DNA from: Stentor roeselii
Taxonomy: Eukaryota; Ciliophora; Heterotrichea; Heterotrichida; Stentoridae
DNA length: 64,000 nucleotides
Direction of reading: 5' to 3'
Assembly (NCBI GenBank): GCA_006503475.1
Contig: RSEH01000118.1
Coordinates: forward strand, 78,140-142,139
The notes under the pieces were generated by a model. It searched no databases and had not been told where the DNA came from. It was given only the letters and a program-made list of their open reading frames with translations. The translations under genes were made by a program, and so were the position numbers. Shown piece by piece: positions 9,831 to 22,300 of the stretch. Numbering within the stretch: position 1 is the stretch's first letter; each line of letters starts with the position of its first letter.

Positions 9831-9941
9831 GTAGTTGATTAGAGATTGGTGTAATTTTTTTTTAATAGAAGATTATTTTATTGAAAGGGAAAAATTTTAA
9901 TGGGTTTCAAAGGTTTTAAGATTTGGTTATTTACATTTAAT

Positions 9942-12251
9942 TTATGAGAATTCTAGAAGGTATACTGGAAGTACTCCTTGGGCAGAATTACAACGGAAGA
10001 TATAACCGTCGTCAGTCTTTAAATTACCAGGCGATGCCAGACACAATAAAATAAAATTAACAGAGTCCAGTTTGCAAGTAGTCCTCGAAACACTCAAGCT
10101 AAAATTCAAGTCATCATTTGTAAAATTATCAAAAAGGTACTCAAATCCTTTATTATAAGTGAACACAGTTTTAAGTACCTCTTCTTTATTATAATAAAAC
10201 AACAAATTGTAATCCTTCGCAGAAAAAGACTGAGCCTGAGTCATCTCCAAAGATCGATGCAAGCAATGAGTATAAGTTTTCGATAAAAACCTTAAATTGT
10301 ACCCTTCCAAAAAAAGCAGATGTTTGACTAAAGAGAACTCATAAGAATTGTTATTGATCTGGCTTATTAAAGGAGACGAGCTTTCATGAGTTAGGACTGG
10401 CCTTGGGGGAGTTCTTGCAAAAGTGAAGATATGAGACAAGTTCTCAGTTTTCGGTTTGAAATTTTTACTCACTTCTTTTTTTTGAAGTCTCAAAGGCTCA
10501 TAGTTAATTTTTTTGTAAGTATTCTCGATATTCGAACTTAAAACAGTTCCAAAGTCCCTAGAAATAAAAGGAGAAGTGCCTTGATCCCTGAAAGAATCTG
10601 ACTTTTTCTGAGAATCCATGCTGAAATCACTTTGATTTTCAATTAAAACCGTAGAATTTCCTTCATTTTTTCGATGTTTTTTGCATCCAGGCTTCCTACA
10701 GATCCTTTTTTTTGTCGTATTCAAACTCTTGCCCTGAGATTTTCCCCTTTCAGGATACCTGATATTTTGAGGTATCTCATAATTTCGCTCAGGCTTTCTG
10801 TCACTTCCTTGATTATTTCCCATAAAAGTGAACCTATCTGAAGACTGAGGAGTTTGATATCTTTTCTGTCTTTTTTCAGTAGTTTTTAGTTGTTTTTCAT
10901 TGAAGCCTTCCTTATTTTCTCCAGAAAATCTTCCAGTGATTTCCGCATGTGGATCTTGATATCGATTAAAAGAGTTCCCAGAAGTGTTCAAGTCTTGTTT
11001 CATATCAGAAAAAATTGAAGTGTAAGTCGCTCCTGCCATCACTGAAGGAGTCATCAGGCCTGTCATTGAACTTCGACAAGACGGGAATAGTCGAGACTTT
11101 GAAAGCGCGTCCCAATAGTTTGAACTACGGAAATGATGGATGTCGGAATTTAAGGAACGGAATGGAACTGCGTCTTTGTTAAGCTCTGAAAGAAATGGAA
11201 GACGCACTATCAGCTCTTCTTTCAGGTCTTCAGGGATTGGGTCTGGAAGGGATAATGACCTTAACTTTAAAACTGATAAGTCTTCTATTAGAGCTTCTGA
11301 GTAAATTATTGGATTGTTGCTTAGGTCTAGGTTTTGTAGGCTGCTGCAAAGTCGAAAACACTTTAAGGATCTGAACTGGTTGAATGAAACGTTTATTGAT
11401 AATGCTGAAGGTAAATCGGGAAGGTCACTTAAATGGTTGTTTATTAAAATAACTTCTTGAACTTTCCCGCCAAATTTAGGAATTTCTATCAAATTGTTAT
11501 TTGAAGCATCTAGAATCTCAAGTCGAGGAATGAATGGAAACTTGTGTATATAATTATTATTGCACAAGAGAACAACCAATTTCGTCTCTTCAATCCTATC
11601 AGGAAGGTCCTTGAATTCATTTTGACTTATATCAAGTTCATTCAAATTCATACATTTTTCAATTCCTAAGAAATACCTGAGTCGATTCTGCTTTAAAATG
11701 ATTTTCTGAAGACAAACCATAGGCTTTTCAAAAGCAATTTCTCCTAATTTGTTCTGCTCCAAATCAAGAACCTTTAATTTTTCTAATGAAAATCTAAGAA
11801 TCCAAGTTTCAAACTGATTATTTTTGCATTTAAGTTCTTCAAGTTGTTTGAAATTCTTCAAAACTCTGAGAAACTCTTCACTTCTCAGATGATTTCTGGA
11901 GACATCTAAAGTTCGAAGACTTGTAAGTTGATTAAGTCCTAAAATTTCTTCATCTCCGATAAAGTTGTTGCAAAGGACGAGTTCTTGAAGAGAGTAACAC
12001 TGAGAAATGCCTTTTATTGATATTAACTTGTTGTTGCTAAGGTTAAGAATAGAGAGATAGGGAGATTGCAAGGATAGGTCTTGAAGGAAACTTAATTTGT
12101 TGTTAGTCGCTGATAGATAGTTCAGGCTTGAAGGAAGGGATGAGAGGGAAGTCAGAGAGTTGTTATCGAGGTAAAGGGTTTCTGTTTCTGTGTCGATCTT
12201 TGGCAGAAGAGATAGGTTTTGACTTGAGTAGTCTTCAATTTTTGAATTCAT
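9942..12251 (-). CDS. SDS22-like leucine-rich-repeat protein
   Basis: 769 residues. LRRs of the 21-22-residue kind fill about residues 20-350 (TLYLDNNSLTSLSSLP, LNLSNNKLISIKGI, LDVSRNHLRSEEFL, LDLEQNKLGEIAF, LDLSNNPIIYSEAL). Residues 380-620 are low-complexity and basic, probably disordered, with Ser/Arg-rich stretches. The last ~130 residues form a compact conserved-looking block with hydrophobic and Cys residues (FSLVKHLLFLEGYNLRFL, FILLCLASPGNL). Proteins of this type often act as adaptors on cytoskeleton or phosphatase, but no partner can be named. The stop is TAA at 9942; 111 bp separate it from the convergent lectin gene. Confidence 0.88.
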   Translation of the reverse strand: MNSKIEDYSSQNLSLLPKIDTETETLYLDNNSLTSLSSLPSSLNYLSATNNKLSFLQDLSLQSPYLSILNLSNNKLISIKGISQCYSLQELVLCNNFIGDEEILGLNQLTSLRTLDVSRNHLRSEEFLRVLKNFKQLEELKCKNNQFETWILRFSLEKLKVLDLEQNKLGEIAFEKPMVCLQKIILKQNRLRYFLGIEKCMNLNELDISQNEFKDLPDRIEETKLVVLLCNNNYIHKFPFIPRLEILDASNNNLIEIPKFGGKVQEVILINNHLSDLPDLPSALSINVSFNQFRSLKCFRLCSSLQNLDLSNNPIIYSEALIEDLSVLKLRSLSLPDPIPEDLKEELIVRLPFLSELNKDAVPFRSLNSDIHHFRSSNYWDALSKSRLFPSCRSSMTGLMTPSVMAGATYTSIFSDMKQDLNTSGNSFNRYQDPHAEITGRFSGENKEGFNEKQLKTTEKRQKRYQTPQSSDRFTFMGNNQGSDRKPERNYEIPQNIRYPERGKSQGKSLNTTKKRICRKPGCKKHRKNEGNSTVLIENQSDFSMDSQKKSDSFRDQGTSPFISRDFGTVLSSNIENTYKKINYEPLRLQKKEVSKNFKPKTENLSHIFTFARTPPRPVLTHESSSPLISQINNNSYEFSLVKHLLFLEGYNLRFLSKTYTHCLHRSLEMTQAQSFSAKDYNLLFYYNKEEVLKTVFTYNKGFEYLFDNFTNDDLNFSLSVSRTTCKLDSVNFILLCLASPGNLKTDDGYIFRCNSAQGVLPVYLLEFS

Positions 12252-12639
12252 TTGGATATGAATTTCTTTATGAAATTTAGAATATGGATGATGAAAGTAA
12301 AGAGTTTTTTTAGAATTTTGTTTGGTAAGGGTATGAAGATTAATAGTGGTTTTGGATAGAATTTAAATTAAAGTATTTGGGAGAATGGATGTAGCTTAGA
12401 GATTATTGGATGAAAATAGCTTGGATTTGATATATAATATCACTTAATTAATCATTAGGATAAACCCGCAATACTTTCCAGTTTAAATATGCATATCAGA
12501 CTGAATGATTAAGACTATTTATTTAAACTTCTCTAATCTAAACAATGTTATAATTCATATCCCTTAAAATCCTCAACCTCAATAACCTCCAAATTCTCTA
12601 AAATCAACCACTCTATAAAAATCCTCTAAATTTAATTCT
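12252..12639. other. Gene-free stretch (388 bp) with a skew switch
   Basis: The right strand near 12252-12420 is G/T-rich (5' flank of the leftward LRR gene), then changes to C/A-rich near 12530-12639 (3' flank of the leftward membrane-protein gene). No open frame, RNA gene or repeat was seen. Confidence 0.6.
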
Positions 12640-13356
12640 CTAACTACTTCCTCGTTTAAACCTATTCTGAACACTTCTGAAATACTCCCCAAGAAAACTC
12701 CTAGCATCTCCAAGTCCACTTTTCATAATCCCCCTGAAATTCTGCCAAATCGCATCGGGATACATCCACCTTAAAGTATTATACCAAAACACCAAAAGAC
12801 TATCAAAGCACAAAAAAATCCAAGCAACGATTCCATAAAAGAAGTCAGCATTATGCCGATCATTAATCACAACAAACGAGACAATACATCCAATAACATC
12901 AAGCAAAATACAAACAGCAGAAACGACTAAAAACCGAGTCATCTGCGAATTCGCTCTTTTAAAATGCGCAAAAATAACAGGCTGCATAGAACTCGCATCA
13001 GTTAAACTCGGAAGTTCTTCAAACACATCATGCGACTTCGGCAAGGAGCTGATAACCTTAAGTCCTAAAAAAGGTCTTGCAAAGTGCAACAAATGAAGAA
13101 AAATCCAAAACCGTCCTGCCATCAACAGCAAAACAAAAGCAATAGTCATTAACCCAAGTTCAATTAAACTGGTCCAATAAATCAAAAATCTAAATTCATT
13201 CATAGTGATTTCAGCTTTAATAGAATACAAGACCCACCTGACATATCCCTTCACATCCAGATTTTGCATCATGGCGTTAGCAAAGCCTTCAAAAGGACTT
13301 TTACGTTCTTCATTCTCCGGCAAGTCCAGCTTAATGTCGACGTCTTCAAGCATCAT
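12640..13356 (-). CDS. Multi-span membrane protein, unknown function
   Basis: 238 residues. A polar N terminus (about 1-55) is followed by hydrophobic segments at about 57-92 (long enough for two spans), 141-164 and 172-195, then a basic C-terminal tail (SVQNRFKRGSS). A conserved-looking loop of about 45 residues, containing PSLTDASSMQPVIFAHFKRA, lies between the second and third spans. The frame begins with two ATGs; the first (13356) is used here. It is divergent from the dynein heavy-chain gene, with 13 bp between start codons, which could couple expression, so a ciliary role is a guess only. I do not recognise the family. Confidence 0.75.
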   Translation of the reverse strand: MMLEDVDIKLDLPENEERKSPFEGFANAMMQNLDVKGYVRWVLYSIKAEITMNEFRFLIYWTSLIELGLMTIAFVLLLMAGRFWIFLHLLHFARPFLGLKVISSLPKSHDVFEELPSLTDASSMQPVIFAHFKRANSQMTRFLVVSAVCILLDVIGCIVSFVVINDRHNADFFYGIVAWIFLCFDSLLVFWYNTLRWMYPDAIWQNFRGIMKSGLGDARSFLGEYFRSVQNRFKRGSS

Positions 13357-13369
13357 ATTCTAGGGAAAA
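13357..13369. promoter_or_regulatory. 13-bp spacer between divergent start codons (membrane protein / dynein)
   Basis: Only 13 bp lie between the ATG at 13356 (minus) and the ATG at 13370 (plus). Initiation of both genes must occur within this spacer or inside the neighbour's coding sequence. No recognisable TATA-type element fits inside it. Confidence 0.5.
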
Positions 13370-16300
13370 ATGGAAGGTTATAAAATGGACGAACGGTTAC
13401 CTTACCCAATAGAAAACCAGCCGCGTAGTCGTCTGGCTCGAATCGCAGGAAGAGACTCAGAGTTGGCTTCAACGGCAGTGCTTAGTTTGAATTCTGGAGC
13501 CAACTACTCAAAAAACCAGTTCAAATCACTTTATAAGGTCGATCTTAAAAAAGAACTCGAAGAATGGGACCTTCCATTTGCAGCTGCAAGAAACAAGCCC
13601 TCAGGCGCCATCATCAGCAACACGAAACTACCTCCAATTGCGATGGAGGAGACAGGAGAAGAGGATGAGCAACATTCGCCTTTATCACAAGAGTTCGACA
13701 TGCATTCCTTGCAAAAAATGCTGAACAAGTCAAAAAAAACAAGAGGAGGTCTTTCCTCAGGTGCTCAGGAGACTTTATTTGTCGACCGGGAAAGCATGAT
13801 TTTTAAAGAACTGAAAAAAATCATCACAGGTGAAGACGCGATCAGCTTTTTCGCTAAAAACGGGAACACGTCTCCTGTGAAGTTTCTTTATTGCAATAAA
13901 GCAGCGGCTGATGGGAAGGTCTTCAGGCCGTATGACTTGGTCGTAGTGCCGGAGAAAGAGATTCACTCGGAGTACTTCACGATTTCTGCACAAGGAGTCG
14001 TACATGTCATGCCTAAGACGAGTGAAGGGTCTGTGACGACTTTTTACTCTTTGGCTGATTGGATGCATCAGAGCAAATTGTTTAACTTGTTGACTAGCAT
14101 GAATTTGTTTAAAAATTATTTGAATGAAAAGGTATTTTCGCTTTGGAGGGGAAATGTCAGGTATAATCATTATTGTGCTACGAGGAATAAATTGAAAAGA
14201 AGCTTGTTTTTTGCGAAACCTGTTTTTGTTGAGTCTTTGCCGAAGGTGAATGATACGATGTACTCTATGACTTCTACTCATTTACTGGAATTGAATGAAA
14301 AGACACCTTATGAACTTAGCACTTATGTTGATATACAAAAGACTGAAAAAGCTAAAGCGAGGAAAGAGTTCGATCATGCAATGGAAAATCTGAAAAATGA
14401 ATGTGAATCTGTCAAACAGGTTGTTATTGAAAGTGCAAATTTACCTGAAATGGAAGACTTGGATCCTGCCAAACTTGGACAGAGAAATAAAAAAAAATCA
14501 ATGGTTCAACAGAAACTAGAGGAAAAGGAAAGGAAACATAAACTCAAATTGGCGAAGGAACATAAGGAAATGCTTCCTAATTTTGTAAGGCTTATTGATT
14601 ATATGAGCACTGAAACTATTGTTACTCTTATTATTGATCGTACTAGTAAGTTTTTAAAGGCTATTTTGGAAAAGAAGGCTGGAGCGAAGTTGTTTTCTAC
14701 TAGGGTTATGTATGGAAAGGATTGTATGGTGTTTGATCCGAATGAAGAAGAGTTCTTGGAAAGGGTTGATACGATTTTTGAAGGGATCCTGTCAGAAGTC
14801 AACAATGTAACCCGTTTAAGTCAAGGTTTCGAAGAGCTCTTCGGAAACGACCGTTCAAACCTTGCGCAAATCTCCGAAATAGTAAAAGGTTCCGAGGTAT
14901 ACCAAGAGACAATAAAGCGTATAAAAGACAAATTTATCGACGACTTCAAAGAAGCCTACAACTACGCCGAGACCTACTTCGAAAAAGCACGATACGTGAA
15001 TGACTACGTGGCGACTTGGAACTTCGAGGCTTACAAAGCAGAAGGCCACACAGTGCAGCACATAAAAGACGAGTTAAACAAAATAAAAGACTCGATGACA
15101 AAAGACCTAAACAACTACGTCCCTTCGATTCCAAACGCATCAGTCAAAGGAATCCTCAACATTGAAGGAAAAATCATCAAACAACAGCTTCAAACAAGCC
15201 TGGCCAGTGCACAACAGGACCTGAAAAACTACTTAACCGCCATGTCTGCATCGAAAACTGAATCTGCAATGAAAGAACTTGACAATATGATACAAAATCT
15301 CAGTCAACCCCCTACTGCTTTGAAGTCATTCATCAAGTATATGGAAGACTTGAATCAAAGTAAAATTTCTATTCAAAATATTGAAACCTCGAAAGCTGAA
15401 CTTGATGAAATTGAAAGAACTCTTAAACGTGAAAGTAAAGGACATGAATCAACCAATAGTGTTGAAATCATGAAACTTGATGGAAAAATCAAAACTTGCA
15501 AAACTAATATTGACCAGGCTAATGATTATATTGAAAAGAAAAAAGCGGATATGGAAAAAAGACTTGCTGGTCGAGTTGAAAAACTGAAAAGTCAACTTTC
15601 TGATGATTTGCTTAAGAAATTAGATGAAGGGGCTATTGTCTCTGTCGAAGCTCAGCCTATTGAAGCTCTTAATGAATTGAAGAAAATTGAGACTAAATTG
15701 AAAAAATGTGAACAAAATGCCGAGAAGTTTAAACATTATCAGGAAGTTTTCCAAGTTGGCATCACTCGAATCAAAGAACTAGAAGAAACCTCCTACAAGT
15801 TCTCCCGTAAAAACAAGCTCTGGTCTCTACGAAAAGAATACGAAGAGTTCCGCAGCAACTTAGAGCACGCAGACTTCGTAACTCTCGGTCAAGACCTAAA
15901 GAAAAAAGTATCCTACTTCGACAAAGAGTCAGTAAACCTAAAGCTAGAGTTAATGAAAATCTCAAAAGACGGAAAAGACCAAGTAGCCGAGGAGCTTTCA
16001 ATAAAAGTGAAAGAAATCACCAACATGTTACCAGTGATTGAAAATTTAAGCATCGAGGCGATGAAATCACGTCATTGGGTGAAAATTTTCCAGGAACTCG
16101 AAGCAGAAGTTGACTACAGTGAAGGAAAGTTCTTTTGTCTTCAAGAACTCGTCGAATGGGGCGTGATGAACATAAAAGACAAGGTGGAAGAGATCTCTGC
16201 AACAGCCGCTGGGGAGTTTTCCTTAGAAAACACGATAGAAGAGATAAGAAAAGCTTGGGAAGCGACGAATTTCGAGTTGAGCAACTACAGAGAACAAAAA

Positions 16301-19300
16301 GATAAATTTTACCTCACGAAAGTAGAAGATATTCTTACTCAACTTGAAGATCATCAGGTCTCAGTCCAGACCATGCTGAGCAATAGATACGTCGCTGAAA
16401 TCAAGTCTTTCATTGAAGAATGGGACAAAAAACTCAGACTTGTTCAAGACGTGATTGACGAGTGGCTTATTTGCCAGAAGCAGTGGATGTACCTTGAAAA
16501 CATCTTCAGTGCCCCTGATATTCAAAAGCAACTTCCACGAGAAACTACAAAGTTTCAAGGTGTTGACAGGTTCTGGAGAGAACTCATGCTTAGAACTAAT
16601 AAAAACCCTTCGGTCATTGAAGCTTGTGTCTCTGAAGGACTTCTTGATAAGTTTAAGAGGAATAATAAGATCTTGGAGGAGATCAAAAAGTCACTTGATG
16701 AGTACCTTGAAAGTAAAAGACTCGCTTTTCCAAGGTTTTACTTTCTAGCTGATGATGAACTACTTGAAATTCTCAGTCAAACCAGAAACCCTAGAAAAGT
16801 TCAAGACCATTTGAGAAAGTGCTTTGATAATATGGATAAAATCATTTTTGAAGAAGGAAAAGATGCTTTGACTGTCACAGGAATGATCAGTGGTGAGAGA
16901 GAAACTGTTTCTTTCTCGGAGACTGTTGTACCTGAAGGCAATGTCGAGCATTGGCTCACGAAAATAGAGGAAATGATGAAAAAAACTCTTTATGATTGGA
17001 CTAAAAAGGCGCTTCATGAGTATCCAAGGGATGAACTTAAGAGAAGGCACTGGTTTTTTGATATGAATATTCCTGCTCAGTGTATTTTAGTTGTTGATCA
17101 GATTAAATGGACCTTCGGAGCTGCTACTGCTATTGATAACTTAGAACATGCCAGGAATGATAATGCTGTTCATGAATATAATGAATTTCTTAGGCTTCAA
17201 ATAAATGATAGTGTTGGAATCGTTCGAGGAGACTTGACTGGATTGCAAAGAACGCTTATGGGAGCACTTATTACTTTAGATGTTCATGGAAGGGATGTCA
17301 TTGGAAGTCTGGCTGATAAAGGAGTCAAAAGCTTGTGGGACTTTGAGTGGAGTAAACAGCTTAGGTATTACTGGGAGGCTGATGTTGATGACTGCATGGT
17401 CAGACAGACTAATGCGAAGTTTAAGTACTCTTATGAGTACCTTGGAAATGGACCTAGGCTTGTTATCACTCCTTTGACTGATAAGTGCTATCTTACACTT
17501 ACTGGAGCTCTTCATCTCTATTATGGAGGGGCTCCAGCAGGTCCAGCAGGTACAGGAAAGACCGAGACAACAAAAGACCTCGGAAAAGCTCTAGCAATCC
17601 AATGCGTGGTCTTCAACTGTTCAGACGGTCTAGACGTGAACATAATGGCTCGTTTTTTCTCCGGTCTTGCTCAAGCCGGTGCCTGGTCATGTTTCGACGA
17701 GTTCAACCGTATCGACATAGAGGTGTTATCAGTGATAGCCCAGCAGATCCTAACAATCCAGCACGCAGTTCGAAACAATCAAGAAGAATTCGAGTTTTTC
17801 GGGCGAAACATAAAACTTGACAAGCGATTCGGTGTCTTCATCACAATGAATCCAGGTTACGCAGGCCGAACAGAACTTCCTGACAACTTGAAAGCCTTGT
17901 TCCGACCAGTTGCGATGATGATTCCAGATTACGCCATGATCGCTGAAATCATGTTGTTCAGTGAAGGGTTTGAAAAAGCTCGAATCCTTGCAAGGAAAAT
18001 GGTCCAGCTTTACAAACTCGCTTCTGAACAGCTTTCAAAGCAGGACCATTACGACTTCGGAATGAGAGCCGTCAAGTCAGTCCTGGTCATGGCCGGGCAG
18101 CTTAGAAGGAAAAATCCTGACCTTTCTGAAGACGTGGTGCTCATCAGGGCCATGAGAGACTCGAACGTCCCTAAGTTTCTGGAACAGGACTTGCCGTTAT
18201 TCAGAGGAATCATCACTGACTTGTTTCCTTCAGTCACTGTGCCGTTTATTGACTATGGAGACCTGGAGAGAAGCATTAGAGAGCAGCTTGAGAAGAAAGA
18301 GTACCGACCTCTGGATTCTTTCGTGTTGAAGATCATCCAGTTGTTTGAAACGATGCTTGTCAGACATGGAAATATGATTGTCGGCCCAGCTGCTACAGGG
18401 AAGACCACTTTGTATAAAACTCTTGCGGATGCCCTTGGGCAGCTTTTCACGGAAGAAGAAGAAGATGAGACTAGAGTGAAGGACTCCTCACATCAGAAAA
18501 TATTTTACTATCCGCTTAACCCGAAAGCCATCAGCATGGGCGAGTTATACGGGCAGACTAGTCTCACAGGCGACTTCACTGACGGAATCGTTCCTATTCT
18601 TGTTAGAAGTGCAAAGTCGGATAACACCCCCGCGAAAAAGTGGATCGTTTTCGATGGTCCTGTTGATTCTCTGTGGATTGAAAGTATGAACACTGTCCTT
18701 GATGATAATAAAATGCTTTGCTTGACCTCAGGAGAACGTATTAAACTGCCGGATACCATTACTATGCTCTTTGAAGTGCAGGACCTTTCCCAGGCTTCTC
18801 CTGCGACGGTCTCTCGATGTGGCATGGTCTACCTGGACCCGGTTCACCTCGGATGGGAACCTTTGATTGACACCTGGTCAGTCAATTTCAAAAAGCAACT
18901 CGACTCTAAATTGGCAGATCATGTTGTTGAAAATGTGAAAAAATTTATCAAGATTCTCCTGCCCTTTGTAAAATCGGAGTGTAAAGAGGAGATACAGTCA
19001 AGTAGCTCTAATCTTGTCACGTCTTGTCTTAATCTTATTGGAGCCATGGTTAAACAGGAGCTTATTGCTAAGAAAAGACCTGATGATGCGGAAAATTTAA
19101 TCAATTTGTACTTGATCTTTGCGTTTACTTGGTCTTTAGGAGCGAATTTGAATGACTCTTCGAGAGCAGCTTTTGATAAGAAGCTTCGAACGGAGATTGA
19201 GGTGATTTATCGTCATTTTCCTTACTCGAATACAGTTTTTGATTATTGTATTGATGATGATATGTGTGAGTTTGTTCCGTGGGAGACTCGAGTGCCTACG

Positions 19301-22300
19301 TTTAACTACAACAGCAAACAGCCTTACTTCACAATTTTAGTACCAACCGTAGACACGGTCCGAAATCGTTTCGTTTTAGAAGTGCTCGCTAAAAAGTCTC
19401 ACCACATCCTCTTCACCGGTAACACAGGTGTCGGTAAAACCGTAGTAATAAAAGACTACCTAGCAATGGGTGGTAGCGACTGGTTCGTCTCAACAGTAAT
19501 CAACTGTTCAGCCCAAACTTCGACTCAAAACATAAACGACGTCTTCGAAGACAAACTCGAAGCTCCCCGTAAAAAGATCAGAAGACCTCCTCCAGGTAAA
19601 AAAATGATAATGTTCATCGATGACGTCAACATGCCTGCCCTTGACTTGTTCGGCTCGCAGCCGCCCGTCGAGCTTCTTCGTCAAATAATCGAAGCCGGGT
19701 TCTACGACTTAAAAAACTACTTCTTTAAAAACGTCGAAGACGTCATTTTCGTCGCCGCTTGTGCACCTCCTGGAGGCGGCAGAAATCAGGTCAGTCCTAG
19801 ATTTTTCAGACATTTTAACATGATTTGGCAGGTTCAGCTTTCTCAAGGGTCCATGGAAGCTATTTTTTCTTCGATTTTAAGAGGGTTCCTTGATGAGCAC
19901 CCTGATGAGAACTTGTCGGAATATGCTGACCCGATTGTTAAGACTTCAGTTGAAACTTATACAAAAATTTGTAATGATTTGCTGCCTACTCCGAGTAAGT
20001 CTCATTATACTTTTAACTTGAGGGACTTGAGTAAGGTTGTGCAAGGAATGCTTATGGTCACTTATGAAAATTTGAGAGGACTTAATACTTTGTTGTTGCT
20101 TTGGCTGCATGAATGCTGTAGGGTCTTTCGTGATCGACTTATTGATGATAAAGATCGCAATTGGTTCAATGATGAATTGGAAAGGAAAATGAAGATGAAT
20201 ATTAATACTGATCTTACTAAAGATAAGTGGGTTGATGTCATTTTTGGAGATTTTATGAGTGGGCCTTATAAGGATTATATCAGGATTGAGTATAATGATA
20301 AGTTGTTTGATCAGCTTGCTATGTCGCTTGAACAGTATAACTCGGAGTATAATCGCATGAATTTAGTCTTTTTCAAGGATGCTATCAATCACCTAACCCG
20401 AGTATGCAGAATACTGAAACAACCTCGTGGAAACGCCTTACTCGTAGGTGTGGGAGGAAGCGGTCGTCAAAGTCTAGCCCGTTTAGCAGTATGCATGGCA
20501 GGTCAAAAGCCAAGATCAATCGAAATAACAAGAATCTACGGAGTGATCCAATTCCGCGAGGACCTAAAAAACCTTTTAAAGCAAGCAGGAGCGCAAGGTG
20601 AAAAAATCGCCTTCATCTTCTCCGACACCCAAATCGTGAAAGAAAGTTTTCTTGAAGACATAAACAACATCTTAAACACAGGAGAAGTGCCGAACCTTTA
20701 CGAAATCGCAGACATGGAAGAAATAATTAACAATGTTCGAGATTTAGCAAGGTCCGCAGGCAAGCCCGACACAAAAGACGCGATTTTCCAGCATTACGTG
20801 CAACAATGTCGAGATAACCTTCACATAATCCTTGCTTTCAGTCCAGTGGGCGAGCAGTTCCGAGTGAGATGCCGTCAGTTCCCGTCAATAGTAAACTGTT
20901 GCACTTTAGACTGGTACAGCGCGTGGCCGAAAGACGCTCTTTTTTCAGTCGCTCAGAGATTTTTCAATGAAAATGAACATCTGGGGATTAAGGACCTGAA
21001 GGAGCAGCTTTGCAATATTTGCGTCGAGATTCACTTCTCAGTGACGAAAAAGTCGAAAGACTTTGAACTTGAATTGAGAAGGAAAAATTATACAACTCCT
21101 ACTTCTTACTTGGAACTTATTAAACTGTACCTTGATATGCTCACCATTCAACAGAAGAAAGTACCTGAACAGATCAATAAATACGTCACGGGACTTAAAA
21201 GACTCAAAGAAACTAATGAAATGGTCTCACAGATGCAAGTCACTCAGGCGGAACTTAAGGTTAAACTTGTTAAAAGCTCTGAAGATAATGCGAAACTTCT
21301 GGTTGATCTTCAGGTCAAACAAGCAGATGCTAAAGTCAAAGAAGAAGCTTGTGCTAAAGATGAAGCCGAATGCTCTGCTACTATGAAAGAAGTCACTGAA
21401 ATTAAAAATGAATGTCAACAGGACTTGGATGAAGCTCTTCCTGCTTTGAATGCGGCGAATAAAGCTCTGCAGTCTTTGAATAAAAATGATATTGTTGAAG
21501 TTAAAAGTTATACTAAACCTCCTCCTGCTGTTGAAATGGTCATGAATGCTGTTTGTTTGCTTATGAAGGAAAAACAAACTTGGGATCAGGGAAAGAAACT
21601 ACTGGGTGATATGAACTTCTTGCAAAATTGCATGAACTTTCCTAAAGATGATATTTCTAATCAAACTTTGAGGAAACTTCAGACGTATATTTCGAATCCT
21701 GATTTTAATAAAGATGTTGTTGCTGGAGTCTCTAAAGCCGCAGGTTCTCTCTGCGAATGGGTGGTAGCCATGGACAAATACGCAAAAATCTCTCGAAACA
21801 TCGAGCCAAAAAGAAACCGTTTACAACAAGCAGAATCCAACCTAAAAGTAGTTCAAGATCAACTAAACGAAAAGCAAAGTGCCCTTCGAGCAATTCAAAA
21901 CGAAGTAGCAGAATTAGAAGCGACATTCCAAGCAAGTGTAAAAAAAGGTGAAGAACTTCGCAAGAGCAGTGAACTAACCGAGCAGCGTCTAATAAGAGCA
22001 GAAAAACTAGTAAGTGGTTTAAGCAGTGAAAGTAAAAGATGGGCTGAAAGCGCGAAACTTTTAGAAGGTGACCTTAAGAACCTAGTAGGAAACATCATGC
22101 TTGCTGCAGGGTTCGTGGCTTACCTGGGGCCATTTACTTTAAACTACCGAAACAGTTTAATGGAAGGTTGGGTCTCCTTCGCTCGAAGCCAAAGAGTGCC
22201 AGTTAATCCAGTCTTTTCGGCTGAAAGGATTCTGGCAGACCCTGTCGAAGTCCGAGAATGGACACTTGCAGGACTTCCAGCAGATCAGCTCTCAGTGGAC

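Noticed and set aside
9800-9850. A 15-nt GT...AG sequence covering the stop of the lectin gene (GTTGGGATTATTAAG)
   Set aside because: Using it would extend the protein by only two codons before another stop and would remove the conserved-looking CCWDY end.
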